Assembly: GCA_018389105.1 (NCBI GenBank)
Contig: JACATO010000925.1
Coordinates: 682,001 to 746,000, forward strand
DNA from: Nautilus pompilius
Taxonomy: Eukaryota > Mollusca > Cephalopoda > Nautilida > Nautilidae
Direction of reading: 5' to 3'
Length of the DNA stretch: 64,000 nucleotides
A program made the position numbers and the translations under genes. Shown here in pieces: positions 12,901 to 26,248 of this stretch. The stretch's first letter is position 1; every line of letters begins with the position of its first letter. The notes under the pieces were generated by a model, which saw only the letters and a program-made list of their open reading frames with translations, did no database searches and was not told where the DNA came from.

Positions 12901-13568
12901 CAACCTTGCAAAAGTGAGAGATCTTTTTTTTTTTTTTGAATTTTCTCTTGATGTGAAGAGCCATATTTATCTCCTGTGAAATAAATTGCAGCTGTAACCA
13001 GATAAACACTCAAATTGGTGATAATATTGGTGCAACTTATTGCATCTGATGGAATGCGGTGGAAAAGGATCAGATGACTCAAAGGTTGACTGTTTACTAT
13101 GAGTAATATAGCATTCTTCAGTCTTGTAACTACACTTAATTCTAATGGTTTATGTTGTCTCTAATAAGCCCATTCCATTTATAAAATAAATGGAATGCAA
13201 TTAGATTCCTAAATATGGGTGGGTGTGAACAAGCATAGTCTTATTAGCAATTAAGCATAGCATCATCTGCTTAGATGATTTAGGTTATTAGTTTTGCATT
13301 GGTTAATTTACAGGTTTTGTTCACTCTTTCACTGGGGAATTTCTGACATTGTCCAGTAGAGATTGAAGAAAATATGCAGACAGCCATAATTGTGGACTTA
13401 ACAATGAAATATCTTATATACCCTATGTAATCAGTTTATTAGGGCATATCAGTACATGTATTATTAGCTTGACTTGGATATATCTAGAGTATATGAAAAA
13501 ATGTTACAATAAGTTTATTGGAATTTGATCACAAAGCTTCATCAAAATATCCTCTTGACACCTTAGTA
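9961..13568. other. Non-coding stretch without recognised elements
   Basis: No gene could be supported. It contains a short CTTG repeat at about 10595-10614 and several A or T runs. Open frames up to 84 codons, including an overlapping pair on opposite strands at 10486-10740, have unremarkable translations. Confidence 0.35.
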
Positions 13569-15201
13569 CAGGGATCAGCAATTTATGCCATGCAGTATGC
13601 CTGGTCTGATACTAACCAGAGATTGGCAAACTACAAGTTGCAGGCAAGTTATGGCTTAGAGCAGCATTATGAATGGCTTTCCACCTGCATTATTACCAAT
13701 ATTTAGTGGTGGAACAGATCCCACTGACCATCTGATTATTTTGAGAACAAGTACTGCAGGTAATGAATGGTCATGCACAGCAGCGTGCTGGCAGGTGTGA
13801 TGACTCACGTGAACTGATAAGCAAAAGCAGGAGGTTACGCAGTTATGATACCACCAAGCAAGCACCAGCTGAGATTTTATGATTCATATGAACCATCATT
13901 TTAAAAAGCCCAATGCTACAGAAGCCAAATAGCTCATATCCATCGCTCTCTATTATCAATAAACTATATCACTGTAGGTTTGATGCCATTGCTCCTGTCA
14001 GCAGTGGAGACCAGGAGTTTAGGCCCATGAGAAATACATGGCTCCTTGGTGCTACTTAGTCAAATCTCATTCGCCAAATTAATGAACAAAGCTATAAGGT
14101 TGCACTACATTGTAAAGCTTGTAAGCCTTTTATAGATGGAAAGCAATAGCTGAATGTTTATTCAATAATTTTCCAAATAAGGACTTTATCTTGTCTTGGA
14201 GAAAATAACCGGCAGTCTCACAGAGGAGCTGACATAAAATGACTTGTTTCGCCTAAACACTGACAGTGCACTTTCTTTGGTGGGAGAAATGTAGAATTTG
14301 TGCATCACCTGGAACAGTATACTGACATTGTCGTTCTACGGCATCATTGACCAAAAGAGCCTTTCTGTGAAATATTTCAAATTCACTTTAATGCTGTGGT
14401 GAGAATTGTTATTTCTTGCTCAGCTCTAATTCACAGAGTTCAAAGCCCTGCTAGGAGAAATGGACTGTGTGTAGCGTATTGGCTTGGCGGTGGCAAAGTG
14501 TTGGATCTAAAATGCCTTGATGCCATCGAGGAGTTTTTATGCAAAAAAAAAAAATAAAAAAGGTGAGCTAGAGCAAATAGTTCTGCATCTGTGTGAAAGC
14601 TTAAAGGCATTTGTTGCAAAACTGCACGTTTTTACCAGAGATATTCACACACCAAACTTCTGATACTTCCCTCACCTTGAAGAGCTAAACATTGCATTTG
14701 TGTTGCCAATGAGGTTGGCTTATTCATAAAATGGCTGGAATCTGGATTTTCTCTTCACTTTCTGAGATTAGACTGTTTGAAAAAAAGCTGCTTTTGCTAT
14801 GGTTTCGGCCCTAGGGGTCCAGCAGATATTTTCAAACATGAAACTTGTTGTCTTCCCTTCACAGAGCAGATTATCGACTGACCGCTCAGAAGTCTGTGCA
14901 GCTGAACATATCCAAGCACTCACTTGACACTGGAAAGGTGGAGACAAGGACCCTGCTAACTACACACCAGGAATTTCCAATCTAAGGGATGGACGTTTAA
15001 AATGGTAACTTAAAATGAAAGCAACATGTTTCAACTACTTTAAAGTTGATGATCACTCAATGAGTATTTGTTTCTATTTATCTGCCTGCAAAATGTGGTC
15101 ATGATAGGCTGAACTACTACACCAGTGCTCTTCACCTTTAAGGGGGAAGGGTAATAGTGCAATCAGGCAGCATTCCACACTTGAAAAGTTTCTGACCACT
15201 G
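13569..15201 (+). mobile_element. Charlie-like hAT element, transposase decayed
   Basis: The left end reads cagggatcagcaattt and the right end, inverted, reads cagtggtcagaaactt, a 16-base terminal repeat with about 12 matches that follows the hAT/Charlie pattern. Flanks form a degraded 8-bp target duplication: ccttagta at 13561-13568 against ccctagtg at 15202-15209. Inside, the plus strand translates across frames to fragments of a GTF2IRD2/FAM200-type transposase: a stretch resembling ALNHRQFKALLEEMD near 14420-14465, a GGGKVLDLKCLDAIEEFL segment near 14485-14540, and a KLHVFTRDIHTPNF segment near 14620-14660. There are many stops and an A run at 14542. At 1633 bp it is shorter than usual for an autonomous member, so it is both mutated and probably deleted. 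Confidence 0.75.
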
Positions 15202-15209
15202 CCCTAGTG

Positions 15210-18200
15210 ATTGACATGTAAAATTATTAAACCATAAACTAAAGAATGATATAAATGGTTGAAATATGCATAAATTTGCAGCTGAATAAACAGGTAAAAT
15301 AGCTCCAGGACAGAAATTACACATGCAAAATGGATTTGTATTAATTCTTTAAAGAAACTGATCAATTTCAGTATAGTATAAGAAATACAATGATGAGGAA
15401 ACCAGACACAAGTATAGTCCAGCACAGAAAAGGATATGGATAGACAAGCAAGATGACAGGAAAATTATTAGCAGATGACCTCATCCTACTGCACAAAGTT
15501 CCAGTTTCAAGGTGACTGTCGTTGAGAGATTTGGAAAAGAAAAAGGGGAGCAGAGAGAGAGAGTGATGAAAGATTAATTGATGGCTCTGATCTGTTCCTG
15601 TAAACATAGATGAGAAAATTTGGAAGTATGGTGCTGTTTTAGGGTTCCTATGTTGGAAAGTTAATCAGATGCATTGGATTTCTCAAAAATTAAAAAAAAT
15701 ACCAAGTTATGCCGTCTAGGCGCTAATTGGTGAGTCTTATAATTTCCATTCATCGCAATATTTACCCTCCTTTGGAATGGGACAGGGTTCTAACAACTAG
15801 AATTCTTTTCCATCTTAAAACCTGAGATAAATTAATAGATCAGATGCCAAAAAATATTTTGAAATGAGTTCTCAGAGGTGATTTCTCTGTCATAGCTGCA
15901 GGTGTGCGTTGGTTTGTGATCAAATCACCCAGCAGGACACACCTGGTATTGGGAGGGATGGAGGCGTCATGTTTGTTGTAGCATCAGGTCAGGTTGTCCT
16001 GCTACAAGGAGTGAGTTCAGCAACATCGGTAGACCAGTTACATTAGTGTGTGGGGGGGGGGGAAAGAAGAGATATTTACTGTTACATAAATCATATTTTT
16101 TTAAACTTGTATTTTAAAGAAATATCACAGTAATTGTGTAGGTGGTAGCCACTTAAAGAACTCAGCATGCCTGGAAAACAAACCTTGTTGCCATATCAAA
16201 TAACACAACCCATTCCTGCTTGTGTTTGAATTTTACAGAGCCATGGAATAACGGACATTACGTCACGATAAGGAATAGGGAGAATTTACCAATAGTATTG
16301 TTGGGATGTAGAATGAAAGTAGTTACTGTGGTTGTCAGGAAAATGTTGTGGTTTACTACAGATCCCTGACATTTCCAGGTGATGTTAGTCAAATTTTTAA
16401 TGTATATTTAATAAATCAGTGTGCGTCAACTTTGATTCTTCAGGTAAAAACAAGTGAACAAATGAATTCTTTTGTGTAATTTTCTAAATGATTTCTGACC
16501 TTTGTGTTTTTTTGGTCTGTCTCTGTTCTGTTGAGTTTTTTGTTTAAAATTTTCCACTTGACGTATATTGTTGGATTTAACCGCACTTCAAGCTTTTGAA
16601 TAATGAAATGTACAAAATTTGTTGGCTTAATGCACCCCTCCATTTTTTATTTTTGAAAAATGCATGTATGTAGGGTTTGGAGAAGAGGATTTGAAAACAC
16701 TGAGTGAAAGCCATTTCTGGTCAGTCAGCTTAGCATCTTTCTGCTCTGGCTCTTGTTTTCCAGCCACACCCCTTCAAAAAATGAACAGTCATGCCTGCAG
16801 AAAGATGCAGGTAATGGTGCTGGTTGGTCGTTTTAGTTTGCATGCTGGGTCTATGGTCACTCACCCAACTAACTAAGACTCTGCAGAATTCTCACTTCTA
16901 ACTTGGTGCTAATGATCATGGATGGGATTTTGGTGCACTCAATGGTTTGTGCGCTGGAACTTAATTTGAAAATTCCAGAAAGTGATTTCTAGAAACATGT
17001 TGGATTTTGCAGCTTGGTGAATATGGATTGAGCCCTCTTTGATTTAAGTTGCCAAATGTATTTAGCAAGAATAAATCTCCAGATATGAATTTCAGATTCT
17101 CTCTGCTGACTCTTACACACCTTCCACCAATTATTCAATTTTAGGCCTAAAATGATATAAATCTTTCTGCGGTGTTTGTTACATCTTCTGTAATGTATGT
17201 GGAGGAATTCAGTGCAATTACACACCAGACACATTTTCTGAAAAACTAATAATAAAGAAAGAATGAAAAAACAGCTTTTTGCTAGATTTACCTATGTATC
17301 AAAGCACAAGATAGATAAGAAGAAAAATCTTTCATAATCAACATCAAGAAATCCTACAAAATTCCATGTTTTGTAATAACAAACCATTATAAATCTAATG
17401 AACAATTTCTTTTGTTCCCATTTTGATGTTCAGCTCTAAAAAACATGAATAAAATAAAAATAAATATAAGTCCAATAGATTATCAGTGCCTACCTGAAAA
17501 TTCCACGGAAGAGAGTAAATTATTTGCAAAGAGACAGGAAGTCATTAGGTCTGATTCCTCCAAACTAACTATTCAAACCATTCTTAAATGCTTTAACACT
17601 ATCCAATTTACTAATTCTCAAGGCAGGTTATTCCAAGCATTCAAATGAGATGAATGTCTTCCTTAAACAACAGTTTCTGTATTTATTAAGTCACTTTTGT
17701 ACACTAGTTGCTGCCAGTATCTTTAACAAGGTCGGTTTTTGTTAAAATTTTGTGTATCAGCAGAAATTTCTGGTAGTCAGTCCTTTGTCTTTATCGTGTT
17801 CTGTTGATGAAACATGATCCAAGCAAACAGTATGTAATCCTATATTGGATGTTGTAAATCCATAAAAATAACTTTAACTATCAGAAACGACTACCTGTAA
17901 GTTATTGTTAAATCTTCCAAACAAGGTCTGATCACTAAAGGCCGATGTCATGAAAATTCCGATAACACATTAGTTTTATTGTTTGACTTAGTTGATTATC
18001 TACACGACACTAACAGCTTTTTACCAAAGGAGTGTCAAAGGTGCTTGCAGGTGCTTTATTGCACCTGCTCTGTTATGTAGATGTACCTATTTTTTTGTTG
18101 TTGTTAAATCTACTGCAGTTTATTGTTTTGGAAGGACAGTAACTCAAGAATTCAAGCTTTCTTTGTCAAAGGGAGTATTTTCTGCTGATGTGGTAAGGTA

Positions 18201-21200
18201 AACGACAGTTTCCTGGAAGAAAGAATGTATTTTGTATTTGAGAACAATTAATATTTTGATTTATATCACAAGTTATTACAAAGAGTGAGCTTCAAATGGC
18301 ACAAGTTCACTCAGAATTTTTTCTGCATAATTTTTCAATTGTATAGATGCTAAAATAAACATGAATTATAATAGTTTATTTTTTGCAGGTGGGATTTTTT
18401 CATGAGTCTGTATCATGACTTGCAACACAATGATGCTAGTTGATGATAACAAAAAAGAGACTAGTTATGATTTTGCTCTGAGCCAGCATGAACCAATTAC
18501 TGCGGCTATGTGATGTCTTTCATAATCTGACTCTTGCTGCTTCTCAGTAATTCCACACTTCTTACACCTTGTCATAAGCAAACTCGATCTACTCATGTTT
18601 GCGTTCATGAGACACACAGTCTGTGGATGTTTTATGAAGTTTACTACCACTTTCCATTGAGAAGTAGGGAAAATATTAAGGAAATATGAAACTGGAATTG
18701 AAATCAATAGCCTACAAACTTTTGGTGGCAAACAGGAGAGGAAAAAACCAGTCTAATACCAAGTCTTGAAGAACTAGTTTCTTAAAGTCTTATAACATTC
18801 ACAAATTGGAATTTTAAAGGAAACCAAAAAAATAAAAAAGCTTAATAATTCATCAGAATGATCTCTGCTTTCCAACATTTTACCTACATTTAATTCATGA
18901 CATCTGTAGTTTTATATTTTAAAATTGTTTCTAGATGCAGTTAAATTTTCATTTTGGATTTTGCTGTGATCAGTTATTGTTCGTTTGCTTTCCCAGGTTA
19001 TTAGAAAGTAGTTTGTTTACCTGTTTTATTTAGAGAGTTTTTTCAGTCGTGTGTACTATACCTCTACCGTCTACAGAAATGCTTAGGTTTACTAAAAATT
19101 AGACTCCATCGAACAGCCCGTTTATGCTTTTCTAAAGTTTTGTATACTTTCCCAGATTAGTGTAGGTTGTCACGCAGAGCTTCAAGAAATAGTTTTGCAT
19201 GGAATCTAATTTGCTTTTGTTATTTGCTTACAGAATAAATTATATAAAATCGTTTTAACAATGAAAACTACATCAATTCAAACATCAGTATGCATATATA
19301 TTGCGTGATTTTGTACATTAAAATTATGTAATCTGACTGATGGCATTGTCACTTATGCAAATCTTTCAATTTTGCTCTGGTTAAATGTAAATAACTTTTC
19401 ATTTACATGCACACTGAAGAGGCAGGCAGCTATAACTGTGGACTTATCAAGTTAATAACTCATGGTTCATATATAAATTAGTTTGCATGCACACTTGCAT
19501 TTTCCTAAGATTAGTTAATAAATAATAGTATAAATTTAGAGTATGATGCAGAATTGATGCCTGTATACCAAGCTGCACACAAATTTGTACACAAACATAC
19601 GGAAATACTTGAGTATGATTAACAACACACATCTTTCCAAAAGATAAACCATACAATTTAAATTTTAGGAATGTGTTTTGATACATATTATATAATGCGC
19701 ATCGTACTTCATGCTAAAGTCTCTGTCAGTGCTTTTAAAAGATTCTGAACTGCACTTTTTTTAAACAAAAGAAAAAGAAAAGGAAATTATTGAAAAGTAT
19801 GTTGAGTGCTGTGGCATTTCATTGTTGTTGATTGTTCATAGTTTAATAACTATTTTACTGTTGATGACATCTAGTGTGCTCGACTATTTTTAAACAACTC
19901 TTGCCACCTAAAAATAAGGAAAGAACAAGATTTGTAGCCAAGCATTATGCTCTAAAACTATATCATACTGCTACATAGGAAAGCTCCAATCAGCTGATAT
20001 ATCAACAGGAGAATGGCACGCAAATGTAGTCATCTTCACTTATTTGTTACTATAAAAGTAAAATGTCTAAAGTTGGGAGTTTTCTCCCTGTTCTGATGAT
20101 TGGTGAAATGCAGCAGCATTTGCATTTACTAAAGTAAAGAGAACTAAGGAAAGATGAGGAAGAACATATCTTGTTCTGCTTGCTTTGCTTGGCAGTTATC
20201 TGCAATAACAAAATTCCTGGAGCTGCCAGAATCAGTATTGTTTCTATAACTTTGCAGCAGAATTGATGAATTTTGTTTTTATGAATAATAATTAATTACT
20301 GCTTTGAAGTAGTAATAACTGAAACAATAGCAACAACAACAAAACAGTTGATGCAAACTTACCAGGTATTTCAGAAAAATGTTGAATTTTTCCTGTCTCT
20401 AGTTGTAAGGGCCCAAAGGATGTACTTAACACACAAAAAGAACCTTGTTTAGATACACTAGTTAATTTAACTGTTTGTGGTATCCATGAACTCTGGTGAT
20501 TCATGAAGGATCCTAACTACATAAGAGTATGATGTGACTTCTTAAAACCTGCCTGCTATAGAGTGAATTTTGAAATGTTAAATTAGCTATTTTCACTATA
20601 AATCAATTAGATTTTCTCACATCACAAAAGATTTTTAACTGGTGCATAAGAAACATTTAAGTTGTGTTTCTGTTTTAAATAATAGAAATCTTCCCTCATC
20701 TTTTGCTGCTTAGCTGAAGCAGGCTGTTTTTAATATACTTTTGTGTCACTTACTTTTCTTCTGCAGTTTGTCTTTTTTAAACTGTTACTTATAATGTAAA
20801 CAGTTAATATAACTTGTGTTACAAATCCCTAACTAGCTAGAGATAAAGCCATCCAGGATTCTCCAACATGTTGGCTAGAAAAAAAAACCCAACTTAATAT
20901 TTAGTTGGTTCTGCTTTTTGAAAATTTTATCTAATGAATCTCTTTAGCATCCATCCAATGTGAAAAGCTTGGAGATATTGATGTGCTTTTTTCTCGTGGA
21001 GTTATCTTAACGATGATAATGATGATGATTCAAGCAAAATGATTTTAATAGCTTGAGGCATTTTTCATAATGCTGTTTACATATATGATTCAAGTTCTCA
21101 TCACCTGTATCTCTGATTAATGTGCTGCTCTTGTGATTTGTCCTCACCAACAGTTTATAAGTAGCCATGGATATGTGTTTTGCAGAAACCCATTCTTTGG

Positions 21201-23905
21201 ATAAGCTTTGTTGGTGTTTTTAATTTTTGATGTATTACCATACTTGAAGAGAAAACAAGTTTGATTTTAAACCATAAGTTTGTCAGCTTTGAAAAATAAG
21301 TGCTTCCAACATGATAAGCTTCATTTGCGTTAAAGTAAGAATTGGATCCAGTTTCCATGGGTAGGTTTTTAAAAAAATGAAATGGTTAATATAAATACAA
21401 TACAGCATTATACATATCTCTCTCTCTTCACAAAAGTAAAAGAATGTGTGGAACTGCATTAGAGTATATGAAGCACACCTTTGGTTACTGGCCTCAGAAT
21501 CAGTTAAGGGTTGTAATAGGTGATAGAACGTACAACTGAAGTCCTATCATGTAATCTTCCTGAATTTGGATCACTCTTGTTTATTACACTGTGCACATAC
21601 CTACTTGGTTGATACCTGGATCTTTGGCTAGAGCAGTCATTTCTACCAATGGTGGTTTCACAAAGCATCAGTTTTTATTTGCTAACAGCGGGCATCTTGG
21701 CTGATGTGGCCACTTCTGATTGACAGGTCAGTTATTTAATTGATCTCTATCATGCTATTTGCAAAGTCACAATCATCCATCTTGCTTTTCCATTATTCTT
21801 GTTGATAAGTTGCCTGCAAGATCCATGCTTGTTGGCTCCAGTGGATTTATTGCATGGTGTCATGTGATACATCAAAGATTTCATTAGAAACTGAACTTTT
21901 GCCTGAGTTTTTAAAAAAAAAAAAAGTATATTTTGATTGGCAGAAGTTCTTTTAATCATGACTCAACAGAAGACAGAGCTAGTTGGGGACAACCCTAGAA
22001 AAGCACAAAAATCAGAAACTGTAACAAGGGAGATAGTTCAGCTTACCAAAGTTACATTGGAACTCTCTTTCTCAACAGAAATTAGAGTTCAATGGCAGAA
22101 CAGGTATGAAATTTAAATAAAAACAAAGAGACTAAGATGCTTGTAAATGTAGGAGCACAAAAGAATAAGAAAACCAAACCTAAATTATTTTTGGCAGTTT
22201 GGCTACACATGGTTTGCAGGTTGGAGAAGTATCCATTAGATAGTATAGCATAACAGTTATGAGGCTGGAAGACGTGACATCCTGGTTTGAGAAAGAGCCC
22301 CATGTGTCCCAGTTGTCTTTCTGTTTTTATTTTAAACCAGTCAACATTTAGTAACTCTCAAAACTTCAGCTTTAGTTGGCTAAAGGACTAATGTAGCTTA
22401 GCAGCAGGATTACCGGGTCTGCCTGGTTCTGATCCATTCTAGGTGTTTTCATTACTTAGGCCTGTTTAAGTATGAAAATGTTCTTCGTAAGGCAGAAGAA
22501 TATGGCTACTTGATGAATTTCAACTTATAAGTTTAATTATTATAAAGATTCCCCCCCCCCCAGAAATAAACGATATCTATAGGCTGTCCCTCTGAAAGAA
22601 ATTCCCATGTTTCTTTGGTTTGGTTTTGTGCTGTTGTATCATTTTCTGGCCCTTCATTCTGGAATAATAGAGTTGTAGCCTGAACAGGGCGACCAAAAAG
22701 GACTAGGCTTCAAGAACTAATGCACACTTCTTCTTTAAACTCTATAGAAACTTTATTAGAAAAGACCCCTCCTCCCTTTGCTTTTCCTTTGTAAGGGCAT
22801 GAGGCAGAGCCTGAAAGGTTCTTGTCTCTATAATCAATATTTGCTTTCGGATTTCTTTTAGGGAACTGTACAGTGGAATCTCCTAAAAGGTAATTGTCTG
22901 GTACCAGCGCCCTGATCAGGCCTGGGTCATCAAGTTACCAGTGTTCCTCTGGCTTTCCTATTTTGCTGTTTCTGTTTATCAGATTGTCTTTAATGGTCTC
23001 TTATCTCTCAGTTATTGCTCGCCAGCTGCTTTATTTAAGAGGATGTGGTTGGAGGGACTCTACTTAGCATTAATTAATTAGTTTTACTTTAGCGTGTGTT
23101 TTATAATGCCTCCAGACTCTTCATCACTCCATAACTTTCTATGCGCTAATAGAATATTATAGGCCACATCTGCTTTTTTTTTTTTACTCTACTTACCAGG
23201 CATCTTTCACCGTTAAGAATATGCTTGACTATTACATAAAAGAGCTTACTGCAATATCCCATCACAAATAATGCTGGAAACTCAAGTCTAGGGTAATTTT
23301 CTTCTGAATGAATGCTTATGTCTGCTTGTCTTGCATGCTAAAGAGTGAGTTGTTACCTATTTTCTCTACCAACTTACTAGTGTTCCCAAAGATAGGAGGT
23401 ACTTGGTTACCTGATTAACCAATATCAATACATAACACAATTAATCATAACCATGTAAGAAAGAAAAGAAGAAGCAAATACTTATTACTTTGCTCTTATC
23501 ACAGGCCATTCTCAGGGGACCTTATGTTAAATTCCTTATAAAACTTTATATGGATTTTTATATTTTAATGCTCTAAATCAAAACCAGTTTTCAATTGCAG
23601 AATTATGTATTTGAATTACATGAATAGCTTTTACGGAGCTGTGTGATAGAGTCTGTCTTCAACTACAATGAAATATGAAATAATGTAAAAATACCAAATT
23701 TAACACATTGTTTGGCCTGATGGCCGTTTTACAGGGTGAATAGTAGCTTTGCATGGCAAATCAGTTGTGTTTATTGCTCCTTTCATTACCAAAGTTTTGT
23801 AATTTAGTTTAAAGACAAATTTATGTAAATCTACAAGATACTGAAAAAAGGGGTGGGGTGAAGGAATTTCTTTGTTGTTTTTGTTACTAAGCATAACTTT
23901 AATAC
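15210..23905. other. Long stretch without recognised genes
   Basis: About 8.7 kb in which I can support no exon, RNA gene or named element. It has an 11-base G run at 16052-16062, a C run at 22551-22561 and many A/T tracts. The word tacagtggaatctcc at 22869 resembles one end of a Tc1/mariner-type MITE, but no matching second end was found. Open frames are all under 90 codons with no family resemblance. Confidence 0.35.
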
Positions 23906-24954
23906 TAGGTTGTTACAAAAGTTTTGTCAATTTTTTTACTGCAACAATGAGACTTCATATGGTTGCTGAACATGAGGTTTATTAACCAGAGTAAGCTCCC
24001 TTACAATCACTACACTTCTGCCAATGAGTTACAAGCCCATTTATACCATTTTGAAAAAATTCTGGATTTGATAAACTGTTGGAATGCAGTTTCAGTTTCT
24101 GCTTGGCTGGAGAAGCATTTCATATGGAGGAAGCTGTCGAGGTGTTTGAAAAGGTGGTGTTCTGTAGGAGAAAGGTCTAGTGAATAGTCTAGGTGAGGGA
24201 GAACTTCATACCCCAACCTATTCAGTTTCTGAAGAGTCACCGTAAGGTTGATCATTGTCGTGGAGCTGGATTGGGCCTCTTCAATTTACTGATTCCGGCT
24301 GTTGTTGGGAGAGTTTTTAATGAACAACGTTTAATTCATGATAGAACCTTTTAGCTGTGATGGTTTCGCCAGGTTGCAAGAAGTTATAGTGAATGACATC
24401 AGTTGCAGTCCATCGGACAATTTTGTTGTTGTTCATTCAACTCATGAGGCACCCACTTGTCAAGTTTTTTTCACCTTGCTGATTGCGTCAAACTCTCCAG
24501 CAATTTCTCGCACTGTTTTCTTGGATCGGCTTCACTGAGGTTTTCAGATGGTTGTCATCACAGCTGGAAGGACGTCAGCTATGTTCCTTATCTTTGAAGC
24601 TCACATCTCCTGATCGAAACTTTGCAAACCATCATTGTGCTGTGCACACTCATTTGCTCTGTCCTTGTCCCATGCTTGCTTAATGTTACGAGTTACCTCA
24701 CTCGCTTTGTGGCCTGGTTTGAACTCTTGAGGCAAAATGACACGAAAAATTTTTCTATCCATGCTTCACTCAGAACCCTGAAACAAATATTCATTTTATG
24801 ATTTTTAAAAAGGTAGGTCTTTCATAATGTATACCAAAGCACATGCTACAGAATGATATATAACTTACCTACATATATCTTCACAAGCATGGAAAAATGA
24901 ACCCCAAATTAACATAATATAAAAACTGACAAAACTTTTGTATAGTGTTGTAGT
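23906..24954 (-). mobile_element. Mariner element, degraded
   Basis: Both ends carry an imperfect terminal inverted repeat. The left reads taggttgttacaaaagtttt, and the right, inverted, shares caaaagttttgtca. The element of about 1.05 kb contains a minus-strand transposase fossil (see 23975-24762). Full mariners are about 1.3 kb, so some 250 bp are missing, in agreement with the gap in the transposase. Confidence 0.75.
23975..24762 (-). pseudogene. Mariner transposase fossil
   Basis: The minus strand translates to a mariner transposase of the SETMAR/irritans kind. The start at 24762 gives MDRKIFRVILPQEFK, followed by the HTH-region motif WWFAKFRSGDVSFKD and then a decayed stretch resembling KKLDKWVPHELTE. 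The C-terminal part reads KLNRLGYEVLPHLDYSLDLSPTEHHLFKHLDSFL in the frame at 24010-24255, matching the family's LGYEVLPHPPYSPDLSPTDYHLFKHLDNFL region. The second catalytic Asp block (family HDNARPH) is unrecognisable, and the third catalytic Asp in SPTDYHLF is Glu here. Several stops interrupt it and the central catalytic region is deleted. It is inactive. Confidence 0.85.
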
Positions 24955-26218
24955 AATTGTAAAACATTTCTTGGAAATAATGAGGCATCATTACAAACTT
25001 TGCTAACCAATCTTTCATTTTGATCATAGTCATTCGTATTCTTGCTGTTGATATTTGCTCACATCATTCATAAATGTCAAAAAGACTATTTCTCTTAAAG
25101 ATGATCATGTTATTGATGTCCACAATTATGCTTGGCTGGCATCTATCAGAGTAACAGCGCAGTGACCACAGACGTAATAACTGAAGAAGGTTTGACTCAT
25201 TATTGTGGATGCTTTCTTGGTCTGTCTCTAGTTTAAACTCCAAAACTGGTTATTGGTCATACTGTCATTCTTGAAAATTCTTTATAGAGCAGGCACCAAG
25301 AAACTTGATAGGCACCTGCTGATTCACACTCACTGGTGGTGCTGATCTGCAGAGGAATAACAGAAATTGTGGCAGATACGCATGCTTAGTATGAAATTAA
25401 TTTCACAGGATCAGATTGAGAACAACCATCCTAGGTATATTTACTGGTATCTAGGCCCTTTGTTAACACAGCAGTGAGAATCAGTTTTCAGCAAAAGAAT
25501 ATTGTGAGAAATGATTGATGCAGCTGAGGTTCTGTTGGGAAGGTATAAATACTCAATTTCTTCCCACCTCTAATAATGAAGAATTCTAGCAGGGACTTTC
25601 AGTAGGTATGTTCACCATACTGGCACCACTTAAATTATTCACTATCTTGGAAGGACATAGCTTCTCCCGTCAAAGTATTATTTTGACCAAATGTCTTGTG
25701 TACTGTATAAGTACTAAGAGTAGTTTTTTTTTTTGTTTTTTTTTTTAAATTTAAAATAACAACGATGATATCAGATATACTGAGACAAAGCCCCTGAGTG
25801 TATGCTGGGATACGTAAGCCTTACTTTGCTCTGCTTGATGGTGATGCCGACCTGTGGAATCAGCTCATGAAACATATTTCAAGAATGATTTTAAGGTATA
25901 TGATGTATACTCTTAAACAAAATTCTCTGCGTTGTAATTTTAGCTTGTTTAAGCGGTGTTGACAATCATAAAGAAGTCTTATATTCACCCTTATATTTCA
26001 CATTCTAATCAAAATCCTATCCATGGGATATACCAAACAATCAGGGCCATGACAACAGCTTATGGCAACTTCACATGGATTCAATATCTCTTGTCAACAC
26101 AGTAAAGTTTTTTTTTTCCTATGATCTTCTCTCTAAACAAGTATGCCAGTATTTCCAAATTTCCAATCTTGGAATTTTTTAATTTTTCATCTATGATACA
26201 CTGAGTAGAAGCAGTGGT
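24955..26218. other. Non-coding stretch between two mariner-type elements
   Basis: No gene or element is supported. It has a T-rich run near 25727-25748. Fragments near 25320-25500 and 25790-25870 look more codon-like than their surroundings but gave no recognisable translation on either strand. Confidence 0.3.
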
Positions 26219-26248
26219 AGCATATATATATATATATATATATATATA
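26219..26248. repeat. TA microsatellite at element junction
   Basis: About fourteen TA units directly abut the left end of the DD41D element, and tatatata also follows its right end at 27128. The element targets TA, so either it inserted into an existing TA run or the run grew from the target duplication. Confidence 0.85.

Noticed and set aside
22869-22920. Tc1/mariner-type MITE end (tacagtggaatctcc)
   Set aside because: No inverted counterpart found within a few hundred bases on either side.
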